NCBI RefSeq assembly: GCF_003308995.1
Contig: NZ_QFFJ01000002.1
Coordinates: 2,852,001-2,916,000, forward strand
DNA: 64,000 nt
Direction: 5' to 3'
Source of the DNA: Chitinophaga flava
Lineage (GTDB): Bacteria; Bacteroidota; Bacteroidia; Chitinophagales; Chitinophagaceae
The translations under genes were made by a program, and so were the position numbers. Position 1 is the stretch's first letter, and the number at the start of each line of letters is the position of its first letter. Of the stretch, positions 8,067-16,209 are shown one piece after another. Under the pieces are notes generated by a model that was not told the origin of the DNA, ran no database searches, and worked only from the letters and a program-made list of their open reading frames with translations.

Positions 8067-10397
8067 ATGAAGATGATATTCAGGATTGCGAAAACAGAGC
8101 TCCGGACACTCTTTTATTCACCGGTGGCCTGGTTTTTAACAATCGCATTTATGGTGCAGTGTGGGGTGTATTATACCTACGCCATGCTCAATATCGCCAA
8201 CTGGCAGGATATAGCCATCAGGAACAATCCTAAATTCAAGGACTTTGGTATCTCGCTGACCTCAGGGGTTTTTTTAGGGCAGGACAGCATTTTTGCCAAT
8301 GTGCTGCAAAACCTGTATCTGTTTGTTCCCTTGCTGACAATGGGTTTGATCAGCAGAGAAATCAACAATGGTACTATCCGGTTGTTATATTCTTCTCCCA
8401 TCAAAACCCGGGAGATTGTACTTGGAAAGTACGTGGCTATCATGATCTACAACCTGCTGCTATTAAGCATTGTAGGCGTGTTTATGCTCATGGGTGTTGT
8501 TAATATATACCATGCAGATTACGGAATATTGTTGTCTGCCGCACTGGGCTTCTATTTGCTGGTATGTACCTATACGGCTATCGGCCTGTTTATGTCCAGT
8601 CTCACCAATTACCAGATCGTATCAGCCATTGGCAGTTTTATTATCATCTTTGCGCTGAGCCGCATCGGTGGCTTGTGGCAGAAGTATGATATCGTGCGGG
8701 ACCTGACTTATTTCCTTTCCATTTCCGGACGTACTACCAAGATGCTGAGAGGACTGATCACCACCAAGGATGTGATTTATTTTGTGATGATCATGTATAT
8801 GTTTGTAACATTTACCCTGATCAAACTCAAGGCCGGTCGTGAATCCAAACCGTGGTTTGTAACAACGGCCCGCTACCTGCTGGTGTCTGTATCTGTACTA
8901 CTGATAGGTTATGTAAGTTCCCGTCCTGCCTTTATCGGCTACTGGGATACTACCGCCACCCAAAAAAATACACTGCATCCCAATACACAACGGATATTAA
9001 AAGAGCTGGGTGACGAGCCGCTGGAGATCACGCTGTATACCAACCTGCTGGGACCAGGTGTACAACGTGGCCTGCCGGAAAATCGCAACGATTATCTGTG
9101 GAGTCTGTGGGAACCTTACCTGCGCTTCAAACCGGACATCAAATTCAACTACGTGTATTATTATGATGCCGATGATGCAGATAGTTCGCTGTATAAAACC
9201 TGGCCGGGTAAAACCCTGCAGCAGATAGCCACCCAGATGGCAGAAGGATATGACGTGAAGTTCGCTGGTTTTAAAGCACCGGCAGAAGTGCGCCGGATGG
9301 TCAACCTGCAGCCGGAAAGCTACCGGTTGGTGATGCAGCTGAAATACAAAGGACAGACCACTTTCCTGCGCACTTTTGATGATGCTACATTCTGGCCCGA
9401 AGAGCAACAGGTGGCGCCTGCCTTCAAACGCCTGATACAGGCCTCGCTGCCTAAGAATATTTTCCTGACAGGTAATCTACAACGTAGCATCCATAAAAAA
9501 GGGGAGCGCGAATACATGTTGCATGCTATTGCAAAAGGAATTCGTACGTCGTTGATCAATCTGGGTTTTGATGCAGACACCCTGAATGCAGATACCCGGG
9601 AAATACCTGCTGGTATTACCTCATTGGTGCTGGCAGACCCTAAAACGGAACTGAGTCCGGTAGCTACAGAAAGAATCAGTCGTTACCTGCAGAACGGCGG
9701 TAATATGATGATCCTGGGCGAGCCAGGCAAACAACAGATGCTGAATCCGCTGCTGAAACAGCTGGGCGTGCAACTCATGGATGGCACCCTCATAGAGGTG
9801 TCCAAAGATGAGATGCCGCATATGGTAAAACCATATTTAACAACTGCTGCTACCTACCTGTCACAAGACCCTGTCCTCAAGGCCGTCCGGCAGCTACAGC
9901 AGGAAGGAGAAGACAGTCTGGGAGTACTGATGCCCGGCGTGACCGGCATCGCTGTGACAGATAGCAGCAACTACAAACCTACCACTATCCTGACTACCTT
10001 CTCCGGAAAAGCATGGATGAAGGTGGGTACGCTGGTAACCGATTCTGTGCCGCCGGTGCTTAATCCGCAGGAAGGCGACAGTAAACAGTCTTCTTATGCA
10101 ACCATCGTATCGCTGACCCGTCAGGTGAATAACAAACAACAGCGTATAGTCGTATGCGGTGATGCCGATTTTATGAGTAACACCCGCCAGGGTGGAGGTT
10201 TTCTGAGCATAGACCTGTACAGCTGGCTGGATGAGGGAGCCTTCCCCATCTTCACACCAAGGCCGGAGGCACGGGATACTAAACTGACGATCAGCGGCAC
10301 CATAGCCAATATCGAGAAGATAATATTTGTATGGGTATTGCCTGTTATCGTGCTGCTGGCCGGAACCATATTACTGCTACGTCGTAAAAGACAATAA
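8067..10397 (+). CDS. Fused ABC-2 permease and GldG-like protein
   Basis: The 776-residue protein joins two parts usually encoded separately. Residues 1 to about 245 form a six-helix ABC-2 permease of the GldF type (start 'MIFRIAKTELRTLFYSPVAWF'; 'LISREINNGTIRLLYSSPI'). After a further membrane helix near 270-285 comes a large soluble region with the GldG/DUF4350-like fold ('ELGDEPLEITLYTNLL', 'SLVLADPKTELSPVATERISRYLQNGGNMMIL'). A single C-terminal helix ends in 'RRKRQ'. The soluble part is predicted to lie on the far side of the inner membrane, anchored at both ends. It follows its ATPase by 9 bp and precedes a MutS-like gene by 12 bp, so it is part of a tight operon. Confidence 0.85.
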   Translation: MKMIFRIAKTELRTLFYSPVAWFLTIAFMVQCGVYYTYAMLNIANWQDIAIRNNPKFKDFGISLTSGVFLGQDSIFANVLQNLYLFVPLLTMGLISREINNGTIRLLYSSPIKTREIVLGKYVAIMIYNLLLLSIVGVFMLMGVVNIYHADYGILLSAALGFYLLVCTYTAIGLFMSSLTNYQIVSAIGSFIIIFALSRIGGLWQKYDIVRDLTYFLSISGRTTKMLRGLITTKDVIYFVMIMYMFVTFTLIKLKAGRESKPWFVTTARYLLVSVSVLLIGYVSSRPAFIGYWDTTATQKNTLHPNTQRILKELGDEPLEITLYTNLLGPGVQRGLPENRNDYLWSLWEPYLRFKPDIKFNYVYYYDADDADSSLYKTWPGKTLQQIATQMAEGYDVKFAGFKAPAEVRRMVNLQPESYRLVMQLKYKGQTTFLRTFDDATFWPEEQQVAPAFKRLIQASLPKNIFLTGNLQRSIHKKGEREYMLHAIAKGIRTSLINLGFDADTLNADTREIPAGITSLVLADPKTELSPVATERISRYLQNGGNMMILGEPGKQQMLNPLLKQLGVQLMDGTLIEVSKDEMPHMVKPYLTTAATYLSQDPVLKAVRQLQQEGEDSLGVLMPGVTGIAVTDSSNYKPTTILTTFSGKAWMKVGTLVTDSVPPVLNPQEGDSKQSSYATIVSLTRQVNNKQQRIVVCGDADFMSNTRQGGGFLSIDLYSWLDEGAFPIFTPRPEARDTKLTISGTIANIEKIIFVWVLPVIVLLAGTILLLRRKRQ

Positions 10398-10409
10398 AAA
10401 CGGGAACCG

Positions 10410-11708
10410 ATGATATTACAAACAGACGAACAAACAATAGACGACCTCCGCATATTCGGCAAGCGGGATGTCAGTGGTATCTACGACCTGTACAACCATA
10501 CCCACACCCGTGGCGGCGAAGCATGTCTCGAAGAGATGTTCCGTCAGCCGTTGTCGGATAAGGAGGAAATCAACCGGCGCAGCAGTATTATCGCGCATTT
10601 TGCGCAGCTGCAGGTAGCTTTCCCTTTTGATGCAGCCCTGTTTGATATGGCAGAGAAGTATCTGAAAAACGGGGATGTCCTCTCAAAAAATACGGTGCAG
10701 GCTACACTGAGTGAAAAGGATATTTACAACGGCGTTACCGCCGTGATAGGTTTGCTGCAGCATGTACACCGGTTTGTCGAAGGCCCGGCAGTGGCGGGCA
10801 TTGCAGCCTATGCCAGGGAGCGGACGGAAATAGCGCTGCTGCTGGCCGACCCGGCGCTGGAACCTGCGTTGAACGAATCCATGAAAGGAAAATTATCCTA
10901 TGGTGCTGTCACTGCCTATGATCTGTTGTTCAGAACACGTGAAAGACAGAAGATCATCCAGCTGCTGGGCCATGTGTATATTTTGGATGTATACCTTTCC
11001 GTAGCTGCAGTGGCGGTAGAGAAAAAATTCGTATTCCCGAAAGCGTTAGACAAAGGCACCGGTATCTTAAAACTCGACGGCGTGTATCATCCGGGCCTGA
11101 AAAACCCGGTAGGCAACGATGTATCGATGGGCAGCAACCGGAACGTGATTTTTCTGACGGGAGCTAATATGGCCGGTAAGTCTACCTTCCTGCGTTCCCT
11201 GAGTACTGCATTGTATGTGGCGCATATGGGTTTTCCCGTAGCAGCGCGGTTGATGGAGTTCTCCGTACTGGATGGTATTTACACGACCATCAACCTGCCG
11301 GACAATCTGGGTATCGGGGCCAGCCACTTTTATGCAGAAGTGCTGCGGGTGAAAAAGATCGCTGCCGCCCTGAGTAGTGGCAAATCACTGCTGGTCATAT
11401 TTGACGAGCTTTTCCGGGGTACCAATGTAAAGGATGCCCATGAGGCAACGGTAGCGGTTACACGAGCTTTTGCCGGTAAAAAGAACAGTAAGTTCGTCAT
11501 CTCTTCCCATATCGTGGAAGCTGGGGAGCAGTTGCAGCAATCTGCCGGTATCGGTTTCCTGTATCTGCCCACCCGGATGAACGGACATACGCCGGAATAT
11601 ACCTATAGGCTGGAGGAAGGCATCACAGACGACCGTCATGGTATGATCATCATCCGCAATGAAGGTATACTGGACATCCTTCAAAAGGGACGCAAATCCC
11701 AGGACTAA
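10410..11708 (+). CDS. MutS-like ATPase without mismatch-recognition domain (copy 1)
   Basis: A 432-residue protein made only of MutS lever/core helices (residues 1 to about 230) and the MutS ATPase domain. Walker A is 'TGANMAGKST' (about residue 250) and Walker B is 'VIFDELFRGTN', compared with TGPNMGGKST and DEIGRGTS in true MutS. The DNA-reading domain I, the connector and a Smr nuclease are absent, so neither classical mismatch repair nor MutS2 activity is expected. The protein probably works as a dimeric ATPase clamp of unknown substrate. It follows the ABC permease by 12 bp and is paralogous over its full length to the next gene. The last codons and the TAA stop lie inside a REP palindrome, which supplies the C-terminal SQD. 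Confidence 0.85.
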   Translation: MILQTDEQTIDDLRIFGKRDVSGIYDLYNHTHTRGGEACLEEMFRQPLSDKEEINRRSSIIAHFAQLQVAFPFDAALFDMAEKYLKNGDVLSKNTVQATLSEKDIYNGVTAVIGLLQHVHRFVEGPAVAGIAAYARERTEIALLLADPALEPALNESMKGKLSYGAVTAYDLLFRTRERQKIIQLLGHVYILDVYLSVAAVAVEKKFVFPKALDKGTGILKLDGVYHPGLKNPVGNDVSMGSNRNVIFLTGANMAGKSTFLRSLSTALYVAHMGFPVAARLMEFSVLDGIYTTINLPDNLGIGASHFYAEVLRVKKIAAALSSGKSLLVIFDELFRGTNVKDAHEATVAVTRAFAGKKNSKFVISSHIVEAGEQLQQSAGIGFLYLPTRMNGHTPEYTYRLEEGITDDRHGMIIIRNEGILDILQKGRKSQD

Positions 11709-11793
11709 AGTCCCGGGCTATTGTAGGCTAGCCCAGGACTTCATAGCTCAGGACTAGTCCGAATCGAAAATAGCCCAGGACTTTAGTCCTGGG
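11697..11793. repeat. REP/REPIN-like cluster of inverted palindromes
   Basis: Three related hairpin units lie between the two MutS-like genes. Unit 1 (11697-11720) is in inverted orientation, CCCAGGACTAAAGTCCCGGG. Unit 2 (11728-11760) is degenerate. Unit 3 (11774-11793) is the perfect palindrome CCCAGGACTTTAGTCCTGGG preceded by TAG. The same 20-mer is found at 24975-24994 and 52317-52336. Two palindromes in opposite orientation with a spacer is the typical layout of a REPIN, a repeat mobilised by a REP-associated tyrosine transposase (RAYT). No such transposase is encoded in this window. Confidence 0.85.
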
Positions 11794-11822
11794 ACACCTA
11801 AATAAAAAATTACAGCTATAAC

Positions 11823-13139
11823 ATGAGCTTTAGTATAGATAGGCAAACAATGGATGAACTGAACCTGCTGGGGAAATTCCGGCATGGTTCAGTATACCAC
11901 TTGTTCAACCAGGTGAAGACAAGAGGTGGGGAGCGTTTGCTGGACGGGATGTTCCAGGCTCCGTTGGAAAATGCAGCTGCCATCAATGAGCGGAGCAGTA
12001 TTTTCCGCTTTTTTCAGGAGGCAAATCTGGCGTTTCCTTTTGATGTGCCGCAGCTGACCCTCATGCGGGAATACCTGGATAACGGCGGCAAAAGCAGTGC
12101 ATTACTGACATTAGCTGATATGCTCATCAAAAAAGGTCTCTCTTCCCTGGCCCGTGATGAACGTTACCGTGCCAATGTGCAAGGGCTGCAGGCCACTATT
12201 GTGACCGTAAAAAGATGTTATGCCTTTGTGGAAACACTGGCTGTTTTACAGGGGCCTTATGCAGCCAGGGTGGCCTCCATCCGGCAGGTGCTGGCAGATA
12301 AACAGCTGGAGCGTTTGTGCAATATGGACATCTATAAGGCATTACCGGTGAAAACACTGGCCTTCTATGATCATCTGCTCAAAAACAGGCTCCATAAGGA
12401 AATGGAAGATCTGCTGTTATTCATTGCGGAACTCGACGTATACATTGCCGTTAGTGAGGTGGCCCGCACTAAAGGGTTTAACTACGCACAGGCATTGTCT
12501 CCTGAAAAAAACAGTCTGTCGGTCAACGGCCTGTATCATCCCTGCATAGAAAAAGCCATCGGCAATGATATTCTCATGCAGGAAGGCAGCAATGTGCTGT
12601 TCCTTACTGGTGCTAATATGGCCGGAAAATCCACCCTGATGAAGTCGGTAGGTATTGGAATGTATCTGGCACATATGGGCTTCCCGGTAGCGGCCGCACA
12701 GTTTTCCTTCTCCGTAAGGGAAGGGCTGTATTCTTCCATCAACGTGTCAGACAATATCAGCCTGGGATACAGCCATTTTTATGCAGAAGTGGTAAGGGTG
12801 AAACAGGCGGCAGAAGCCACTGCCAGCGGGAAACGGCTGCTGCTGATGTTTGACGAGCTGTTTAAAGGTACCAACGTAAAGGATGCCTATGATGGTACGC
12901 TGGCGGTTACAGAAGCGTTTGCGGCCTATTCCGGTTGTTTGTTCATCGTTTCCACCCATATCATAGAAGTGGGAGAAGCTCTGAAAAAACACAGCAATAT
13001 CCGCTTCAGATATCTGCCTACTGTAATGGAGGGTAGCCGTCCACGTTATACCTACAAGCTGGAAGAAGGTATCACGGAAGACCGCCAGGGGATGATGATC
13101 ATCCGCAATGAAGGCATTTTGGAGCTGATCGGCTCATAG
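11823..13139 (+). CDS. MutS-like ATPase without mismatch-recognition domain (copy 2)
   Basis: A 438-residue paralog of the preceding MutS-like protein, alignable from 'MDELNLLGKFRHGSVYHLF' to 'GMMIIRNEGILELI'. Walker A is 'TGANMAGKST' (about residue 262) and Walker B is 'LMFDELFKGTN'. Many signature stretches are shared with copy 1, for example 'SHFYAEV', 'GTNVKDA', 'LEEGIT' and 'IIRNEGIL', whereas the middle helical region has diverged. This suggests an old tandem duplication whose products may form a heterodimer, as eukaryotic MutS homologues do. That is inference. No mismatch-recognition or Smr domain is present. Confidence 0.84.
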   Translation: MSFSIDRQTMDELNLLGKFRHGSVYHLFNQVKTRGGERLLDGMFQAPLENAAAINERSSIFRFFQEANLAFPFDVPQLTLMREYLDNGGKSSALLTLADMLIKKGLSSLARDERYRANVQGLQATIVTVKRCYAFVETLAVLQGPYAARVASIRQVLADKQLERLCNMDIYKALPVKTLAFYDHLLKNRLHKEMEDLLLFIAELDVYIAVSEVARTKGFNYAQALSPEKNSLSVNGLYHPCIEKAIGNDILMQEGSNVLFLTGANMAGKSTLMKSVGIGMYLAHMGFPVAAAQFSFSVREGLYSSINVSDNISLGYSHFYAEVVRVKQAAEATASGKRLLLMFDELFKGTNVKDAYDGTLAVTEAFAAYSGCLFIVSTHIIEVGEALKKHSNIRFRYLPTVMEGSRPRYTYKLEEGITEDRQGMMIIRNEGILELIGS

Positions 13140-13173
13140 CGACTGTATTAACTTGTAAAAAAACACTGCACAT

Positions 13174-14667
13174 ATGAAGAAGTTGTTGACATTTGGCGCT
13201 GGCGCCATGCTGGCACTGTCATGCCTGCACACATCGGCCCAGGAGAAAAAACTGGCCGGTCTCACTAAAGAAGACTTTATAGCCGATTTCAGACTCGCTG
13301 TAGACATCCTGAAAAAACAACACCCCAATCCATATAAGTTCACCGATTCACTCACTTTCGAGCACTCAGTGGACTCACTCTTAAAGGTAATGGGCAAAGA
13401 ACCGGACCTACTGGCCTGCCTACAGTATTCACCTGTCTATCTGGTGAGAGACGTACATACCAGCCTCCGGCTCTCTAATGATCATTCCCGTGAACTATAT
13501 GCCAGCATGCGGTTCTTCCCGTTCCCGGTAGTGATTGAGCGCGGAAAGATCTTTGTCAATATTAAAGGTGCTGCTATCCCTTTTGGTGCTGAGATCACCA
13601 GCATCAACAACACGCCGGCAAAGGACATACTCCGTAGCCTGGCTACTTCGGCATATAGCGACGGCTTCATTACCACCGGTATGGACCGCCTGTATCCTGA
13701 TTTTCAGGTGATCTTCAGTTTGCAGTCGCCTCACCAGGTAACCTATCCGGTAACCTATCTCGCCCCCGGCAGCAAAGAGTCCCGTAAGGTAAGTCTCACC
13801 GCTTCCAATCCTACAGAAGCCTATCATGCTACCCGGCAGTCTGTTTTTCCGTTCAATCTGCTGCAGCGCGCCTACTATATTTACAACAATTATTTCGATG
13901 ACTCACAGACAGGACTGCTGACCGTCAATACCTTTGCTATCAACGAAGCAGATGCCTATAAAGAGTTCAGCGAGTTTTTCCGTGAAGTGAAAAAACGCAA
14001 CTACAAACAGGTGATCATCGACATCCGCAGCAATGGTGGCGGTAATCCCGCTATCTCAGCCCTGCTGTATTCTTTCCTGGCAGATGCTCCTTTCCGGAAC
14101 GTATACAACTACCGCACCCGCACCATCGATATCGCCTATCCGGAATATGCAGTGGCAGACAACGGCAGAAGGCTCTCTGATGAAGATATTCAGAGCAACC
14201 GGAATTTCCTGTACCAGCGCTTCGATAAAGACAGCTCCGGCTTCTATATAGGCAACGCCCGGTTGAAAGAAGGGCAGCTGGAAAATTTCCCTCCCGATAA
14301 AGACGCCTTCCACGGAAAAGTATATGTGCTGACCGGCGGTGGTACTGTTTCTGCAGCTACCTACTTTGCTTCGCTGGTACAAAAAAACAAAAGGGGAGAA
14401 GTGATCGGTAAGGAAACCGGTAGTGGAGAAGCCGCCACCACAGCCGCCTGGTTTAGGAATTATCTGTTGCCACGCACCAAATGTATACTCACCGTACCAC
14501 TGTCCGAACTCTATTTCTTTAATGCCACCAAAGATAATGGCCGTGGTATCATCCCCGACCGGGAAGTACCAATGGATAAATTTATCGGCTATACGCAGGC
14601 AGATAAAGATCCGGAGATCACTTATACACTGGAGTTGATTGAAGCTGCACACAAGGCCTCACGATAA
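13174..14667 (+). CDS. Secreted S41-family peptidase
   Basis: A 497-residue protein with a clear signal peptide (cleavage probably after 'LHTSAQ'). The C-terminal half is an S41 (tail-specific protease/CtpA-like) domain: 'VIIDIRSNGGGNPAI' near residue 286 and the nucleophile segment 'LTGGGTVSAATYF' near residue 388, in which the Ser of TVSAA is the likely catalytic serine. 'IGKETGSGEAATTAAWF' follows, as in family members. A PDZ domain is not obvious; the 'IPFGAEITSINNTPAKDIL' segment may be a reduced one. It acts in the periplasm or outside the cell. The gene starts 34 bp after the second MutS-like gene and may be read with it. A terminator-like hairpin follows. Confidence 0.85.
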   Translation: MKKLLTFGAGAMLALSCLHTSAQEKKLAGLTKEDFIADFRLAVDILKKQHPNPYKFTDSLTFEHSVDSLLKVMGKEPDLLACLQYSPVYLVRDVHTSLRLSNDHSRELYASMRFFPFPVVIERGKIFVNIKGAAIPFGAEITSINNTPAKDILRSLATSAYSDGFITTGMDRLYPDFQVIFSLQSPHQVTYPVTYLAPGSKESRKVSLTASNPTEAYHATRQSVFPFNLLQRAYYIYNNYFDDSQTGLLTVNTFAINEADAYKEFSEFFREVKKRNYKQVIIDIRSNGGGNPAISALLYSFLADAPFRNVYNYRTRTIDIAYPEYAVADNGRRLSDEDIQSNRNFLYQRFDKDSSGFYIGNARLKEGQLENFPPDKDAFHGKVYVLTGGGTVSAATYFASLVQKNKRGEVIGKETGSGEAATTAAWFRNYLLPRTKCILTVPLSELYFFNATKDNGRGIIPDREVPMDKFIGYTQADKDPEITYTLELIEAAHKASR

Positions 14668-14690
14668 TAGTAACAGTGACAATAATCAAG

Positions 14691-14731
14691 CCCCGTCAAT
14701 GGCCCATACATTATGGGTTTCATTGGCGGGG
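14691..14731 (+). terminator. Terminator-like hairpin after the S41 peptidase gene
   Basis: CCCCGTCAATG at 14691-14701 pairs with CATTGGCGGGG at 14721-14731 with one mismatch in the stem. A short inner stem (CCCAT/ATGGG) lies within the loop. The T-tract after it is weak (TTCTTGT). It would end the long operon 24 bp after the peptidase stop codon. Confidence 0.6.
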
Positions 14732-14914
14732 TTCTTGTCAGCGTATAGTGGTCTGCGTTATGCCTTTCCCGATAAATTAGGTTTTCCGGAAACATTTGTT
14801 TTACTTTGCATCAGTTTAAGGTTCTTGGTGATAAGAATTTTTTGAATCAGATCTCTATAAGATAGCAGCCATATGTTAAGCAGAAGTGGCCTTCTGCTGC
14901 ATCCACTGAAGTGT

Positions 14915-15129
14915 TTACTCCTCCTGTATCCTAACGTTACCCCGGTTAAATTCTTCCGTATTGTATATCCAACGTATTGTTTCTTCCTTGTCCTGTTCTG
15001 AAATAAATCATCATTAAGTTTTTAATCATCTTCTGTCAGAAGCCTGTTGTCATTTATCGCGGTATAAATGATGCAGCTTGCTATTGCCCCCTGATGATCC
15101 CACCAGGTTAACCTTCCTATGTATTGACA
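14915..15129 (-). pseudogene. Decayed small gene of unknown family
   Basis: The minus strand from 15129 reads as coding-like protein ('LTWWDHQGAIASCIIYTAIN', then 'DNRLLTEDD') up to a TAA at 15022-15024. It continues in frame as KLNDDL, and after a frameshift near 15005 as 'FISEQDKEETIRWIYNTEEF' to a TAA at 14915-14917. Joining the pieces gives about 70 plausible residues broken by one nonsense codon and one frameshift. There is no ATG. The family is not recognised. The rest of the 14668-15144 gap holds the terminator and a small hairpin at 14879-14898. Confidence 0.35.
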
Positions 15130-15144
15130 CTAAATTTTAATGTT

Positions 15145-15471
15145 ATGAACAAGTATGAAAGATTAAAAAACGAACTGGAAACAGTTGGAACAGGAAAAAT
15201 GAAAGCATTTGGCTCTTCTATGTTACCCATTTTGAAAAGCGGTACTTTACTCACTTTTAAAAAAGAAACGGAGTATGCCATAGGTGATATTGTATTCTGT
15301 AAAGTCAAGGGGCGTTATATTGATGCGCACAAGATCATTAAAAAAGATACCGGCAAAGGCTTTCTCATAGCCAATAATCATGGTTTTGAAAATGGCTGGA
15401 CTAAAATCATATACGGCAGAGTGATACTAGGCGAATATGAAAACCGGGTGATTTATAATAAAGCAGGATAA
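15145..15471 (+). CDS. Stand-alone S24/S26-like peptidase domain protein
   Basis: A 108-residue soluble protein consisting of little more than an S24/S26 peptidase-like domain. 'AFGSSMLPILKSGTLLTF' holds the signature GxSMxPxL with the nucleophile serine. 'AIGDIVFCKVKGRYIDAHKII' has the GDIV segment and an H-K-I sequence at the place where ER-type and SipW-type signal peptidases have their catalytic His (HRI/HKI). The protein therefore looks like a Ser-His enzyme and not a Ser-Lys one. It has no membrane anchor and no DNA-binding domain, so it is neither a typical signal peptidase nor a LexA/CI repressor. ATG 15145 was chosen over an in-frame TTG at 15124. It stands alone, and its function is unknown. 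Confidence 0.6.
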   Translation: MNKYERLKNELETVGTGKMKAFGSSMLPILKSGTLLTFKKETEYAIGDIVFCKVKGRYIDAHKIIKKDTGKGFLIANNHGFENGWTKIIYGRVILGEYENRVIYNKAG

Positions 15472-15548
15472 AATGATTTTGGGATGTAATTTTGAACCTT
15501 GCAGGCTACTGATCAATGACATCCAGGACCTGATTAATATGAGTATTA

Positions 15549-16136
15549 TCACGCCGGGCAAGGTGTAGCAAATACAGCTCTGATTTGTTCCGTCCATTCC
15601 CCGATCTGTTCTTTCCCCGCTCTGTCTGCCCTGTCAAATAAAAAATGTTTTTTGATGTCCAGCCCACTGTAACTGAAGATACCTTTGTCTGAAGTAAGCA
15701 GGAGGGCATGGTCCATTCCAATAGCCTGATATTCGGCATGTGATTTACCATGAGTGTTAATAATCACAGTGGGCTTGGCTCCCAGCAGTCCTTTCTGAAC
15801 ACCTTGATCATAGCGGTAGGCAAAGCCATAACTAAACACCCGGTCGATATATCCCTTCATGATAGCCGGCAGGCCTGTCCACCAGATAGGATAAATAAAA
15901 GTGAGACAATCAGCTTCGGAGATAAAGGTTTGTTCCAGTTGTACATCTTCACTTACATGGCCTGCGCGCTGGCCTTGTATATCAGCTAAAGATAAGACCG
16001 GGTTAAAATTAAGCTGGTACAAGTCTCTTATCATCACCTCATGACCATTCTTCTGTAAATGACCTGTCAGTGATTGTTTCAGCTGGCTGTTGAGACTATC
16101 GGAATTAGGATGGGCATAAATAATTAGATGTTTCAT
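15549..16136 (-). CDS. NAD(P)H-dependent quinone oxidoreductase-like flavoprotein
   Basis: A 195-residue flavodoxin-fold protein of the NQO1/KefF/MdaB group. The start 'MKHLIIYAHPNSDSLNSQL' is the typical FMN/FAD phosphate-binding strand-loop. 'ADCLTFIYPIWWTGLPAIMKGYIDRVF' is the hallmark central segment with WW and GYIDRVF. Members reduce quinones or similar electrophiles with two electrons. It lies 73 bp downstream of an AraC-type regulator on the same strand, which suggests redox or xenobiotic-responsive control by that regulator. Confidence 0.88.
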   Translation of the reverse strand: MKHLIIYAHPNSDSLNSQLKQSLTGHLQKNGHEVMIRDLYQLNFNPVLSLADIQGQRAGHVSEDVQLEQTFISEADCLTFIYPIWWTGLPAIMKGYIDRVFSYGFAYRYDQGVQKGLLGAKPTVIINTHGKSHAEYQAIGMDHALLLTSDKGIFSYSGLDIKKHFLFDRADRAGKEQIGEWTEQIRAVFATPCPA

Positions 16137-16209
16137 ATGCTTGTTTTTGTATGATTGTATGATACAAAAGTAGCATGGTGAGATAAGGCAGTATTGTAAG
16201 AAAACGAAA

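Noticed and set aside
7131..10397. Firm gliding-motility assignment (gldA, gldF, gldG symbols)
   Set aside because: Similarity to GldA/F/G is only at family level, the F and G parts are fused, and no other gliding gene is near, so gene symbols were withheld.
10410..13139. Classical mismatch repair (mutS/mutS2) genes
   Set aside because: Both proteins are about 435 residues and lack the mismatch-recognition and connector domains of MutS and the Smr domain of MutS2.
14639..14845. Small plus-strand frame (68 codons) after the S41 peptidase
   Set aside because: It starts inside the peptidase gene and runs through the terminator hairpin. The translation is not protein-like.
15145..15471. Phage repressor or prophage trace
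   Set aside because: The S24/S26-like domain lacks a DNA-binding part, and no phage or integrase gene is nearby.
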